DNA of 16,736 nt. Origin: an uncultured Alphaproteobacteria bacterium. Its GTDB lineage: Bacteria > Pseudomonadota > Alphaproteobacteria > Puniceispirillales > UBA1172. Position numbers and translations under genes: made by a program. The notes below the pieces were generated by a model. That model ran no database searches and was not told the origin of the DNA. It saw only the letters and a list, made by a program, of their open reading frames with translations. Location of the stretch: NCBI GenBank assembly GCA_937952245.1, contig CALFYS010000010.1, positions 1-16,736 of the forward strand. The letters are read 5' to 3'. The stretch's first letter is position 1. Every line of letters starts with the position of its first letter. This document shows positions 1 to 8,209 of this stretch, in pieces.

Positions 1-3000
1 ACGATCAACGCTTGGTTGCAGAAATTGCCGCCGCCGTCTTATTTCGATGGGGCGAGCCTTTCGGTGAAGCCGGGGCAGAATTTATCGCAACGTGATTTTA
101 TTGATTTCGCCGTCAAAAATGCCTATCGCCGCTCTGATACCGTGCGCGAATCCGGTGAATACGCCGTCAGAGGCGGGATTATTGATGTCTTCCCCCCGGG
201 CCATACCGACCCGGTGCGCATTGATTTTTTCGATACTGAAATTGAAACCATCAAATATTTTGACGCCGAAACCCAGCGCAGTGGCCGTGCCATCAAAAGC
301 TTGAGCCTGCATCCGGTCAGCGAAGTGATGTTGACCGAAGACGTGATTGTGCAATTCCGGCGGCGGTATCTTGAACAATTTGGTGCCAGCGCATCAAAAG
401 ACCCGCTGTACCTGTCGATCAGCGAAGGCCGCCATCACCCGGGCATGGAACATATGTTGCCGCTTTATCATGAAACGCTGGTGCCGCTATCGCATTACAC
501 CAAAGCCACGCCGGTGATGTTTGACCCTGAAACCATCACGGCGTCGGGGCTAAGGTTTGATCAAATCAAGGATTTCTTCACCGCCCGAACCGAAGCGGGG
601 GATAGCAGTGAAGCCGAACATATCTGGCGGGTGTTGGCGCCGGATCAACTCTATCTTGATGCCCAAGGTTTTGAGGCTCAACGGCAGGATTTAATCCATT
701 TTATCCTGTCGCGTTTCCAACGCCAAGAAGGCGAGCAAGGAGACGGGGTTGATATTGGTGGTCGGCGGGGGTCGATTTACCACACCGCTAAGGCTTCACT
801 TCCCTTATCTGGTGATAAGGCTGATGATGATATGCCAGAAGCACCTTCTGCATCACCCCCAGCATCACCCCCACCATCACCAAGCGTGGCGGTTGCCGAA
901 GCGCTTCCCCATCTGGCGAAACATCACGCCGTGGTGCTGGCGGCATCCACCGAAGGTTCACGCGCCCGTATGGATGAATTGATCGCTGAACATTTGCCCG
1001 CCCGTCTTGCTATTCATCCCGTGCAATCCCTTGATCTGTCCAGAACAGGGGAGGTGACATCCGTTGTCTGGCCGATTGAAGATGGGTTTGTTTTGCCGGG
1101 GCTGGTGGTCATCACCGAAAAAGATATTTATGGCTCAAGAATCGCGCGACCACAGGGCAAGCGGCGGCGGGGTGAAAATTTCCTGCGTGAGGTTTCCAGC
1201 CTTTCCACCGGTGATTTGGTGGTTCATGTTGACCACGGGATTGGCCGTTATGAAGGGCTGGAGAAGATCACCACCGGCGGCGCGGAACATGATTGCCTTT
1301 TGTTGGTCTATGCTGGCGGCGATAAATTATTCCTGCCTGTTGAAAATATTGATCTCTTATCGCGTTACGGCAAAGAAGGCGGCGACGCTCAATTGGATAA
1401 ATTGGGCGGGGCGGGGTGGCAATCCCGCAAGGCCAAAATCAAAGGCCGGATCAAAGATATTGCCGATCAATTGATCAAAATCGCCGCCCAGCGTGAAACC
1501 GCGAAAGCCGAACCGATTATTCCAGAACCCGGGGTTTATGCCGAATTTTGTCAGCGTTTTGCCTATGCGGAAACCGATGATCAATTGGATACAATCGAAG
1601 ATGTCATGACCGATTTGGCATCAGGGCGGGTGATGGATCGTCTTGTTTGCGGTGATGTGGGCTTTGGCAAAACCGAAGTCGCGATGCGGACGGCGTTTGC
1701 GGTCGCCATGGCGGGGTATCAGGTGGCTTTGGTGACGCCGACAACCTTGCTGGCCAGACAACATGGCAAGACCTTCACCGAACGGTTTAAAGGCTTTCCG
1801 GTCAATGTTGGGGTGTTGTCGCGCATGACCAGCACATCAGAGGCCAATCAGATCAAGAAAAACATCGCCACCGGTGATTGTCAGGTGATCATCGGCACCC
1901 ATGCGCTTTTGGCCAAGACCATGGAATACAACAACCTTGGCCTGTTGATTGTTGATGAAGAACAAAACTTTGGCGTGACCCAAAAAGAACGGCTGAAATC
2001 CCTACGGGGGGATATTCACGTCTTGACCTTAACAGCAACGCCAATCCCCCGGACTTTGCAAATGTCATTAAGCGGGGTCAGGGAGATGTCGATTATCGCC
2101 ACCCCGCCGGTTGATCGCTTGGCGGTGCGAACATCGGTGGGGCCTTGGGATGGTGTGGTTTTGGCCGAAGCCATCCGGCGGGAACGTTTCCGCGGCGGTC
2201 AGGTCTTTTGTGTCTGCCCCCGCATTGACCAATTGGAACGTGTTTATGAGCGGCTTTTGAATATTGTGCCGGAATCAAAAATCATCACCGCCCATGGCCA
2301 AATGCCCGCCAATGACCTTGATGAAGCCATGACCACCTTTGGCGAAGGCGGGGCTGATATTCTGCTTTCCACCAATATCATCGAAAGCGGGATTGATATT
2401 CCTTCCGCCAATACCATGATCATCAATCGGGCGGATATGTTTGGTCTGTCGCAGCTTTATCAATTGCGGGGGCGTGTTGGCCGAGGGCGGCAACGGGCTT
2501 ACGCCTATCTGACCACAGACCCGACACGGTTGTTGACCCCGAATGCCAAACGCCGCCTTGAAGTGATGCAAACCCTTGATTCTTTGGGGGCAGGCTTCTC
2601 ATTGGCGTCCTATGACCTTGATATTCGAGGGGCGGGGAATCTGTTAGGCGATGAACAATCCGGTCATGTCCGTGAAGTTGGGGTTGAGCTTTATCAAGAG
2701 ATGCTGAAAGAAGCGGTGGCGGCGGCGAAACTTGGCGATGGTGAAGCCAGCGTTGAAGATACCCAATGGTCTCCGGTGATCAATATGGGGGCGGCTGTTC
2801 TGATCCCTGATAATTACGTGGAAGACCTGACGGTGCGCTTATCGCTCTATCGCCGTATCGCGTCCATGGAAAGCACCGAAGACCTTGATCAATTAACCGC
2901 TGAATTGGTTGATCGTTTTGGCGCGATCCCTGAAGAGGTGAAAAACCTTCTGGATACAATCTCGATTAAGATTCTTTGCCGCATGACCAATATCGCCAAG

Positions 3001-3210
3001 GTGGACGCGGGGCCAAAAGGGGTGAGCTTGCAATTCCGCAACAATACCTTTGCCAACCCTGATCGCCTGATCGCCCATATCGCCAGCAAAAATGGCCTTT
3101 ATCAGCTCACTGGTGATCATCGTTTGGTGATGAAACAGACTTTGCCGCAATCAAGCCGGGCGAAAGTGGTGAAACGCGCCTTAGAAGAATTGGTCGGTCT
3201 GATGGCTTAA
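1..3210 (+). CDS. mfd: Transcription-repair coupling factor Mfd, 5'-truncated by the window edge
   Basis: Mfd is an ATP-driven DNA translocase that displaces RNA polymerase stalled at lesions and recruits UvrA for nucleotide excision repair. The reading frame is open from base 1, giving 1069 visible residues; family members are about 1150 aa, so roughly the first 100 residues lie outside. The TTG at 16 is an internal codon, not a start. Counting from base 1: UvrB-like N-terminal module to about residue 240; CarD-like RNA-polymerase-interaction domain from about 394 (VHVDHGIGRYEG); Walker A GDVGFGKT at 551; DEEQ box at 652; TATPIPRTL near 678; helicase C domain with the QLRGRVGRG arginine-finger motif; C-terminal TRCF domain. 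An unusual Pro/Ser-rich linker occupies about residues 279-295. The stop codon overlaps that of the convergent neighbour. The identification is firm; only the N terminus is unseen. Confidence 0.97.
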   Translation, partial: TINAWLQKLPPPSYFDGASLSVKPGQNLSQRDFIDFAVKNAYRRSDTVRESGEYAVRGGIIDVFPPGHTDPVRIDFFDTEIETIKYFDAETQRSGRAIKSLSLHPVSEVMLTEDVIVQFRRRYLEQFGASASKDPLYLSISEGRHHPGMEHMLPLYHETLVPLSHYTKATPVMFDPETITASGLRFDQIKDFFTARTEAGDSSEAEHIWRVLAPDQLYLDAQGFEAQRQDLIHFILSRFQRQEGEQGDGVDIGGRRGSIYHTAKASLPLSGDKADDDMPEAPSASPPASPPPSPSVAVAEALPHLAKHHAVVLAASTEGSRARMDELIAEHLPARLAIHPVQSLDLSRTGEVTSVVWPIEDGFVLPGLVVITEKDIYGSRIARPQGKRRRGENFLREVSSLSTGDLVVHVDHGIGRYEGLEKITTGGAEHDCLLLVYAGGDKLFLPVENIDLLSRYGKEGGDAQLDKLGGAGWQSRKAKIKGRIKDIADQLIKIAAQRETAKAEPIIPEPGVYAEFCQRFAYAETDDQLDTIEDVMTDLASGRVMDRLVCGDVGFGKTEVAMRTAFAVAMAGYQVALVTPTTLLARQHGKTFTERFKGFPVNVGVLSRMTSTSEANQIKKNIATGDCQVIIGTHALLAKTMEYNNLGLLIVDEEQNFGVTQKERLKSLRGDIHVLTLTATPIPRTLQMSLSGVREMSIIATPPVDRLAVRTSVGPWDGVVLAEAIRRERFRGGQVFCVCPRIDQLERVYERLLNIVPESKIITAHGQMPANDLDEAMTTFGEGGADILLSTNIIESGIDIPSANTMIINRADMFGLSQLYQLRGRVGRGRQRAYAYLTTDPTRLLTPNAKRRLEVMQTLDSLGAGFSLASYDLDIRGAGNLLGDEQSGHVREVGVELYQEMLKEAVAAAKLGDGEASVEDTQWSPVINMGAAVLIPDNYVEDLTVRLSLYRRIASMESTEDLDQLTAELVDRFGAIPEEVKNLLDTISIKILCRMTNIAKVDAGPKGVSLQFRNNTFANPDRLIAHIASKNGLYQLTGDHRLVMKQTLPQSSRAKVVKRALEELVGLMA
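803..885. repeat. Perfect palindrome plus 12-bp tandem repeats inside mfd
   Basis: A perfect inverted repeat, CCTTATC (803-809) and GATAAGG (814-820) with a TGGT loop, is followed by two exact tandem copies of GCATCACCCCCA (850-861 and 862-873) and a degenerate third unit (874-885). The repeats encode two Ala-Ser-Pro-Pro units plus Pro-Ser-Pro-Ser, keep the frame open and lie at a domain boundary. This looks like replication-slippage expansion of a flexible linker. Confidence 0.7.
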
Positions 3211-3851
3211 GCTTGTGCGGCTGTTTTGGCAATCGCCGCGTCAAATAAGGGCATAAAGGTTTCCGGCGGATGCGCCCCTGAAATCGCCCATTCTTGGCTG
3301 ACGATGAAATAAGGCACCCCTTGGATGTTGAGCCTGCTGGCTTCCACCAGATCACGTTCTATTTGCGCCATGATCACGTCATCAGCGGGGTAGGTGATTT
3401 GAAACTGATCGGCAATCTCTTTCAGCACCGCATCATCACCAATATCACGCCCTTCAATAAAATAAGCATTGAGCAACGCTTGTTTGACATCATCCGCTTT
3501 ATTTTCTGCTGTATCGTTCGCGGCGGCCAGCACCAAACTATGGGCAGGGCGGCTGTCGGGGGTGCGCTGAATGGCGGCGAAGTTAAAATCAATCCCCACA
3601 TCTTTGCCCACGCCGGCAATCCGTTCATAAAAACTCGCGCCAGCCTGTCCGAATTTGGCTTGAATATAAGCTTGGCGATCCATGCCTTCACGCCGCATGG
3701 CAGGGTTCAGCAAAAACGCCCGCCAATTGATCTTTAATTCCACGCCGCCGTGCAATGCTGCCGCTTGTTCCAGCCGTCTTTTGCCAATAAAGCACCATGG
3801 GCAGATAACATCGGAGAATATATCAATTGAAATGGGGGTTTTTGCCGTCAT
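3207..3851 (-). CDS. DsbA/FrnE-family thiol oxidoreductase (2-hydroxychromene-2-carboxylate isomerase-like fold)
   Basis: A 214-aa protein of the DsbA-like thioredoxin superfamily, FrnE branch. An active-site C-P-W-C (Cys17, Cys20) sits in the FSDVICPWCFIGKRRLE context typical of FrnE-type proteins, and a VPYF segment near the C terminus (IQGVPYFIV) supplies the cis-proline loop of thioredoxin folds. No signal peptide is visible, so it is probably cytoplasmic, unlike classical periplasmic DsbA. The family includes disulfide oxidoreductases and isomerases; the natural substrate cannot be told from sequence. The ATG at 3851 follows an AGGA about 10 nt upstream. Its stop overlaps the mfd stop on the other strand, and its 5' end faces hflX across a 125-bp spacer. 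Confidence 0.88.
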   Translation of the reverse strand: MTAKTPISIDIFSDVICPWCFIGKRRLEQAAALHGGVELKINWRAFLLNPAMRREGMDRQAYIQAKFGQAGASFYERIAGVGKDVGIDFNFAAIQRTPDSRPAHSLVLAAANDTAENKADDVKQALLNAYFIEGRDIGDDAVLKEIADQFQITYPADDVIMAQIERDLVEASRLNIQGVPYFIVSQEWAISGAHPPETFMPLFDAAIAKTAAQA

Positions 3852-3976
3852 TTTGCGTGTCCTAGATGGGGGCTTTAGCCATGAAAGGGGGTTAAGGCTT
3901 CACTTTCTGTCATTACCCCCTATAAAGCAATAGAGGATCATTCCATTTCCGCCAATGCAATTGATAAAAGGTCATT
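3852..3976. promoter_or_regulatory. Divergent spacer between the FrnE-like gene and hflX
   Basis: This 125-bp spacer must hold start signals for both flanking genes. On the plus strand a TATAAA (3921-3926) could be the hflX -10, but the hexamer 17 bp upstream (CTTCAC) is a poor -35, so the assignment is weak. An AGGGGG/CCCCCT pair (about 3886 and 3915) could form a long-loop hairpin. AAAGG at 3967-3971 is the hflX ribosome binding site. No clear minus-strand promoter was found. Confidence 0.3.
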
Positions 3977-5269
3977 ATGGGGCAGCAGACTGCATTTGTT
4001 ATTCATCCTGATAATCGGCAAGCGCCATTGCCGCGTCCGGCCGCCCTATGCCTTGAAGAAGCGTGCGGTTTGGTGGAGGCCATCGGGGTTGAGGTTGTCT
4101 TTGAAGACATCACGCCTTTAAACCGCCCACGGGCAGGGACATTTATCGGTAAAGGTTATGCTGACCTGTTAAAAGAACGCGCCGAAGGCCAAGACGAAAC
4201 CCTTGGGCCGCCATTGATTGTGATGAATTGCGATCTCGCGCCTGTGCAACAGCGTAACCTTGAAAACATCACCGGTTGTAAGGTGATTGACCGCACCGCC
4301 CTTATTCTGGAAATTTTTGGCGCCAGAGCCAGCACCCACGCGGGGCGTTTGCAGGTGGAATTGGCGGCATTGACCTTTCAGCGCAGTCGCCTTGTTCGGT
4401 CTTGGACGCATTTGGAACGCCAGCGCGGCGGTGGCGGCTTCTTGGGCGGGCCGGGGGAACGGCAGATTGAATTGGATCGCCGAATGTTGATGCAAAGGGT
4501 GGGGCAGATCAAAAAAGAACTGGCCGATGTCGAACGGACACGTTTATTGCAACGCCAGAACAGAGACCGCGCCGAAACCCCAACCATCGCCCTAATCGGC
4601 TATACCAACGCTGGCAAATCCACTTTGTTTAACACCATCACCGACGCTGGCGTGATGTCGAAAGATATGCTGTTCGCCACGCTTGACCCCACCATGCGGG
4701 CGTCTGTTCTGCCATCGGGGCGCAAGATTGTTCTGGCGGATACCGTGGGCTTTATTTCTCAACTGCCAACAGAATTGATAGAAGCGTTTAAAAGCACGTT
4801 GGAAGAAGTTGTTTTTGCTGACTTTTTAATCCATGTTCATGACGCATCTTCACCCTTGATGATCGAAGAATCGAATGACGTGAAAGGGGTTTTAAAAGAC
4901 CTTGGTTTGACCGAAGATGAGCTGAGCAGCAAGGTTATTCATGTCTTGAATAAGGCCGATGCCATCACCACGGATGCCGCCATGATCCAAGACCAAATCC
5001 CTGATGGCGTGATGATTTCCGCTTTAAAGGGCGAAGGGCTTGAAGGCTTCTTTGATGCCCTTGAGAAAAAACTGTCTTTGTTGGAACGGCAAATTGAAAT
5101 TACCCTTAACCCGCAAATGGGGGAGGCGCGGGCGTGGCTCTATCGTCATGGGCGGGTTGATGACACATCAGTTGATGATGAAGGCGTGATGACCATCACC
5201 GTCACGCTATCGAGTGCTGATATGGCGCGGTTTTCAACCCGCTGGCCTGAATTGATGGACGCTGATTAA
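3977..5269 (+). CDS. hflX: Ribosome-associated GTPase HflX
   Basis: A 430-aa OBG-HflX-type GTPase that in other bacteria binds the 50S subunit and splits stalled or heat-damaged ribosomes. An N-terminal HflX domain (about residues 10-130) includes the Gly-rich hallmark GGGGFLGGPGERQ, followed by a charged helical, probably coiled-coil stretch (about 160-200). The G domain has G1 GYTNAGKS at 208-215, G2 DPTMR, G3 DTVGF at 255 and G4 NKAD at 325. The ATG at 3977 is preceded by AAAGG at good spacing. In many alphaproteobacteria hflX follows hfq; here it stands alone, with an opposite-strand FrnE-like gene upstream and no hfq in view. The stop codon overlaps that of the convergent permease gene by 4 bp. 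Confidence 0.95.
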   Translation: MGQQTAFVIHPDNRQAPLPRPAALCLEEACGLVEAIGVEVVFEDITPLNRPRAGTFIGKGYADLLKERAEGQDETLGPPLIVMNCDLAPVQQRNLENITGCKVIDRTALILEIFGARASTHAGRLQVELAALTFQRSRLVRSWTHLERQRGGGGFLGGPGERQIELDRRMLMQRVGQIKKELADVERTRLLQRQNRDRAETPTIALIGYTNAGKSTLFNTITDAGVMSKDMLFATLDPTMRASVLPSGRKIVLADTVGFISQLPTELIEAFKSTLEEVVFADFLIHVHDASSPLMIEESNDVKGVLKDLGLTEDELSSKVIHVLNKADAITTDAAMIQDQIPDGVMISALKGEGLEGFFDALEKKLSLLERQIEITLNPQMGEARAWLYRHGRVDDTSVDDEGVMTITVTLSSADMARFSTRWPELMDAD

Positions 5270-6072
5270 TCGTGTTTGTTGCGTTTGCTCATCAACAAAC
5301 TGCCGCCAATCACACAGATCGACACCATCACAATCATAATCGTGGCAATGGCGTTAATTTCAGGCGTGACCCCAAGGCGGACTTTTGAAAACACCACAAT
5401 CGGTAAGGTCGAACTGCCAGGGCCAGAAACAAAACTGGCGATCACCAGATCATCAAAGCTTAGGGTAAAGGCCAGAAGCCACGCCGCGATCACCGAAGGG
5501 GCGATCATGGGCAAGGTGATGGTCAAGAATATTTGCGGCTGGCGCGCGCCTAAATCACGGGCGGCATCTTCGACGGCAAGGTCAAACTGCCGCAATCGGG
5601 CTTGCACCACCACGGCGGCAAAGCACATCCCAAAGGTGGCATGGGCAATGATGATCGTGTCTAGCCCTCGGCCTGCGGGCCAGCCAAAGAAGGTTTCCAT
5701 GGCAATGAATAACAGCAACATCGACAGGCCGGTCACCACTTCCGGCATCACCAATGGCGCGGAGGCCATGACGCTGAGGGCAAGCCTGCCACCAAAATTG
5801 CCAAATCGGGTGAAGGCCAAGGCGATCAACACCCCAAAAAACGTGGAAATTGTCGCCGCCCATACCGCCACCCATAAGGATTTGCCAACCGCGGCCAGCA
5901 ATTGGTCATTATTCAATAGGGACAGATACCATTTTGTCGAAAATCCCGCCCAGACCGAAACCAATTTGCTGTCATTAAAACTGTAAATCATCATCAAGAC
6001 GATGGGGATATAAAGAATCCCAAAGCCAAGGATACCAAGCCAGATAATCGGGTAGGGAACACGCCTGAACAT
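5266..6072 (-). CDS. potI: Polyamine ABC transporter permease, PotI type
   Basis: A 268-aa inner-membrane subunit of a spermidine/putrescine importer. Six hydrophobic segments are visible, the first at about residues 8-30. The cytoplasmic EAA-loop signature that docks to the ATPase is at 168-175 (EDAARDLG). The SFNDSKLVSVWAGFSTKWY segment is characteristic of PotC/PotI permeases. Its start abuts the potH stop with no intergenic base, so the two are almost certainly translationally coupled. It is the last gene of a potF-potG-potH-potI series in the same order as E. coli potFGHI. Membership of the polyamine permease family is secure; PotI rather than PotC is inferred from the PotF-like binding protein and the gene order, and exact substrate specificity is not proven. 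Confidence 0.92.
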   Translation of the reverse strand: MFRRVPYPIIWLGILGFGILYIPIVLMMIYSFNDSKLVSVWAGFSTKWYLSLLNNDQLLAAVGKSLWVAVWAATISTFFGVLIALAFTRFGNFGGRLALSVMASAPLVMPEVVTGLSMLLLFIAMETFFGWPAGRGLDTIIIAHATFGMCFAAVVVQARLRQFDLAVEDAARDLGARQPQIFLTITLPMIAPSVIAAWLLAFTLSFDDLVIASFVSGPGSSTLPIVVFSKVRLGVTPEINAIATIMIVMVSICVIGGSLLMSKRNKHD

Positions 6073-7020
6073 TTAACCCTCGCGATCAATCCGCCCGTCT
6101 TGATAACGGGCTAAAATAATGGGCAAGGTCAAAATCGCCAGAAGGATCATGGCAATCGCCGCCGCCACAGGCCAATCACGGTTGCGGAAAAACTCTGTCC
6201 ATAACACTTTGCCCAGCATCATTTGTTCCGGCCCACCTAAAAGGGCAGGGATGACAAATTCACCAACGGCGGGGATAAAGACCAGCAAACATCCCGCCAG
6301 TACGCTGGGCAGGCTGTGGGGCAAGACCACGGTTCTGAAAATCTCAACGCCTCTTGCGCCTAAATCGGCGGCGGCTTCGATCAAGGCATCGTCCAACCGC
6401 ACCAATGAAGCGTAAAGCGGCAGAATCATCAGCGGCAGATAGGTCAACAGCATCCCCATATAGATGGAAAAGTCGGTCTGCATCATCTGAAGCGGTTGGT
6501 CGATCACGCCAATGGCCAAAAGCGCTGAATTGATAAAACCATTGGGGTTAAGAAGGCCGATCAAGGCATACATCCGCAACAGGCTGGATGTCCAAAACGG
6601 CAGCATCACCAAAACCAGCAGGATTAAGCGCATTTTTTCATCAGATCGCGCGATCCACCAGGCGATGGGATAGGCGAAAAACAAACAGATCAAGGTTGAG
6701 AAAAACGCCAATCGGAGGCTGTTTAATGTCGGGCCTAGATAATCGGGCAGGTAGTCATAAAGAAGCAGGTAGTTTTCAAGGTTGAAATTATGGCTGAACC
6801 CATCCTCACCAAGACTCCACAGCGGGTCATAGGGCGGCACCCCACGGCGCGCGGTGGTAAAAGACACTTGCAGCATTTCCACCAATGGCGCCAGAAAAAA
6901 GATGGCCAGCCAAATCAACGGGATTAAAATCACCAATTTGCGGCCATGGCGTGTGATTACCCCGGAAATTGTTGCGGATATTGTTGCCGACATTGCCATC
7001 GTCTTCGTTGGGGAAGCCAT
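6073..7020 (-). CDS. potH: Polyamine ABC transporter permease, PotH type
   Basis: A 315-aa permease that pairs with PotI to form the membrane channel. The first membrane segment lies at about 29-50 after an unusually Thr/Ser/Ala-rich N-terminal stretch; the EAA loop is at 215-221 (EAAADLG) followed by VLPHSLPSV. A long periplasmic loop after TM1 (about 55-100) is typical of PotB/PotH. The ATG at 7020 has a GGGA upstream and lies 5 bp after the potG stop. In-frame ATGs at residues 8 and 10 could also serve, so the first few residues are uncertain. Confidence 0.92.
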   Translation of the reverse strand: MASPTKTMAMSATISATISGVITRHGRKLVILIPLIWLAIFFLAPLVEMLQVSFTTARRGVPPYDPLWSLGEDGFSHNFNLENYLLLYDYLPDYLGPTLNSLRLAFFSTLICLFFAYPIAWWIARSDEKMRLILLVLVMLPFWTSSLLRMYALIGLLNPNGFINSALLAIGVIDQPLQMMQTDFSIYMGMLLTYLPLMILPLYASLVRLDDALIEAAADLGARGVEIFRTVVLPHSLPSVLAGCLLVFIPAVGEFVIPALLGGPEQMMLGKVLWTEFFRNRDWPVAAAIAMILLAILTLPIILARYQDGRIDREG

Positions 7021-7025
7021 GGCGT

Positions 7026-8096
7026 TTATCCCGTCAGCACAATGGTATGTTGGGCTTGGAAACTGGCATATCCGGTTTCATCCCAATCAAGAGGGGCGTT
7101 TTCAGGGCTGTTCTGCTGATGGATTTTGAGCATTTGCCCTTGTTCGGTCAGCACCCGATAATAGGTGGCCACGCCCGTGTAAGCGATGTCTTCAACCGTC
7201 ACTTTCAAACAGTTTCCAGACGTTTTCTTGCGGCTTAAAGTGATCTTTTCAGGGCGGATGGCGACGGTAACATCATCACCTTTATCAAAGGTTTGTTCCG
7301 CCAATGCTGATATAACGCCCCCGCCCATATCCAATTGAACGTGGTCATTCTTTTGGCTTTTGATGGTGGCATCCAGAAAACTGACACTGCCAAGGAAATC
7401 CGCGATAAACTTATTGACCGGCTTTTCATAAAGCGTTCGCGGGCGATCCACCTGCACCAACCCGCCTTGATCCATCACCCCGATCCGGTCGGCCAGCACC
7501 ATGGCTTCTTCCTGATCATGGGTCACCACCATAAAGGTCGTGCCCAGCTGTTCTTGCAAGGAGACCAGCTCAAACTGTGTGTCTTCGCGGAGTTTTTTAT
7601 CTAATGCGGCTAATGGTTCATCCAACAGCAGCAATTTTGGCCGCCGTGCCAGCGCCCTAGCCAAGGCCACCCGTTGGCGCTGCCCACCGGAGAGTTGATG
7701 AGGCTTGCGACTGCCGTAACCTTCCAGCCTGACCATGCGGAGCAATTCATCCACCCGATCTTGGAGGGCTTGGCCTGAAACCCCTTGGCGCACCAGCCCA
7801 TAGCCAATGTTTTTGGCGACGCTGTAATGCGGAAATAACGCGTAATTCTGGAACATGATATTGACCGGACGATCCGCGGGATCAACCCCCGCCATGTCTT
7901 GGCCGTCAATTTCAACCGTCCCGCTATCAGGGCGTTCAAACCCTGCCAACATTCGGAGAAGGGTGGTTTTACCTGAACCCGATGCCCCTAAAAGGCAAAA
8001 CAATTCCCCTTGATCAATTTCAAGGTCAACCGCATTAACAGCGCGGACAGGACCAAAAGATTTGCTCACTTGGTTCAGTCGAATAAAAGGTGCCAT
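7026..8096 (-). CDS. potG: Polyamine ABC transporter ATP-binding protein, PotG type
   Basis: The 356-aa ATPase that powers polyamine import. Walker A GASGSGKTT is at 37-45, the Q-loop Gln at 83, the signature LSGGQ at 135-139, Walker B LLLLDE at 155-160 and the switch His at 193 (VTHDQEEA). A C-terminal TOBE-type regulatory domain runs from about 270. An ATG four codons further upstream (8108) is open, but the ribosome binding site GGAGGGG (8100-8106) lies within those codons and is correctly spaced only for the ATG at 8096, so 8096 is chosen. potH follows after 5 bp. A terminator-like hairpin upstream suggests it is expressed below the level of potF. Confidence 0.94.
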   Translation of the reverse strand: MAPFIRLNQVSKSFGPVRAVNAVDLEIDQGELFCLLGASGSGKTTLLRMLAGFERPDSGTVEIDGQDMAGVDPADRPVNIMFQNYALFPHYSVAKNIGYGLVRQGVSGQALQDRVDELLRMVRLEGYGSRKPHQLSGGQRQRVALARALARRPKLLLLDEPLAALDKKLREDTQFELVSLQEQLGTTFMVVTHDQEEAMVLADRIGVMDQGGLVQVDRPRTLYEKPVNKFIADFLGSVSFLDATIKSQKNDHVQLDMGGGVISALAEQTFDKGDDVTVAIRPEKITLSRKKTSGNCLKVTVEDIAYTGVATYYRVLTEQGQMLKIHQQNSPENAPLDWDETGYASFQAQHTIVLTG

Positions 8097-8110
8097 TTGC
8101 CCCTCCATAC

Positions 8111-8146
8111 ACTGTTTTGCGCATTGTTTTGCATACTGTTTTGCAA
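8111..8146. repeat. Three tandem 12-bp repeats in the potG leader
   Basis: Three consecutive 12-bp units, ACTGTTTTGCGC (8111-8122), ATTGTTTTGCAT (8123-8134) and ACTGTTTTGCAA (8135-8146), share the core TGTTTTGC; on the coding (minus) strand the core is GCAAAACA. They lie between the terminator hairpin and the potG ribosome binding site, directly next to the latter. Either a multi-copy protein or RNA-binding site or simple slippage would fit. Confidence 0.7.
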
Positions 8147-8160
8147 TGATTGCATTGGCT

Positions 8161-8192
8161 TGAAAGAAAAAGACCGACCCTTAAAGGGTCGG
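8161..8192 (-). terminator. Rho-independent terminator or attenuator between potF and potG
   Basis: A perfect 8-bp GC-rich stem, CCGACCCT (8174-8181) and AGGGTCGG (8185-8192), with a 3-nt loop is followed on the minus strand by a U-rich run (TCTTTTTCTTT, ending near 8163). It starts 17 bp after the potF stop codon. Its place inside the operon suggests partial termination that keeps the binding protein more abundant than the ATPase and permeases. Confidence 0.85.
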
Positions 8193-8209
8193 CCCTAAAT
8201 TGGTTTGTT

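Noticed and set aside
3294..3737. A 147-codon open frame on the plus strand opposite the FrnE-like gene.
   Set aside because: The minus-strand frame has the CPWC active site and full family length; the opposite frame has no such support.
789..3905. A 13-bp exact match (TAAGGCTTCACTT) at 789-801 in mfd and 3893-3905 upstream of hflX, suggesting a dispersed repeat.
   Set aside because: In about 16.7 kb searched on both strands a few 13-mer matches are expected by chance, and the flanks do not match.
5276..5986. A 236-codon open frame on the plus strand opposite potI.
   Set aside because: It lies antisense to a clear permease gene, is Lys/Arg/Ala-rich without a recognisable fold, and has the look of a codon-bias shadow.
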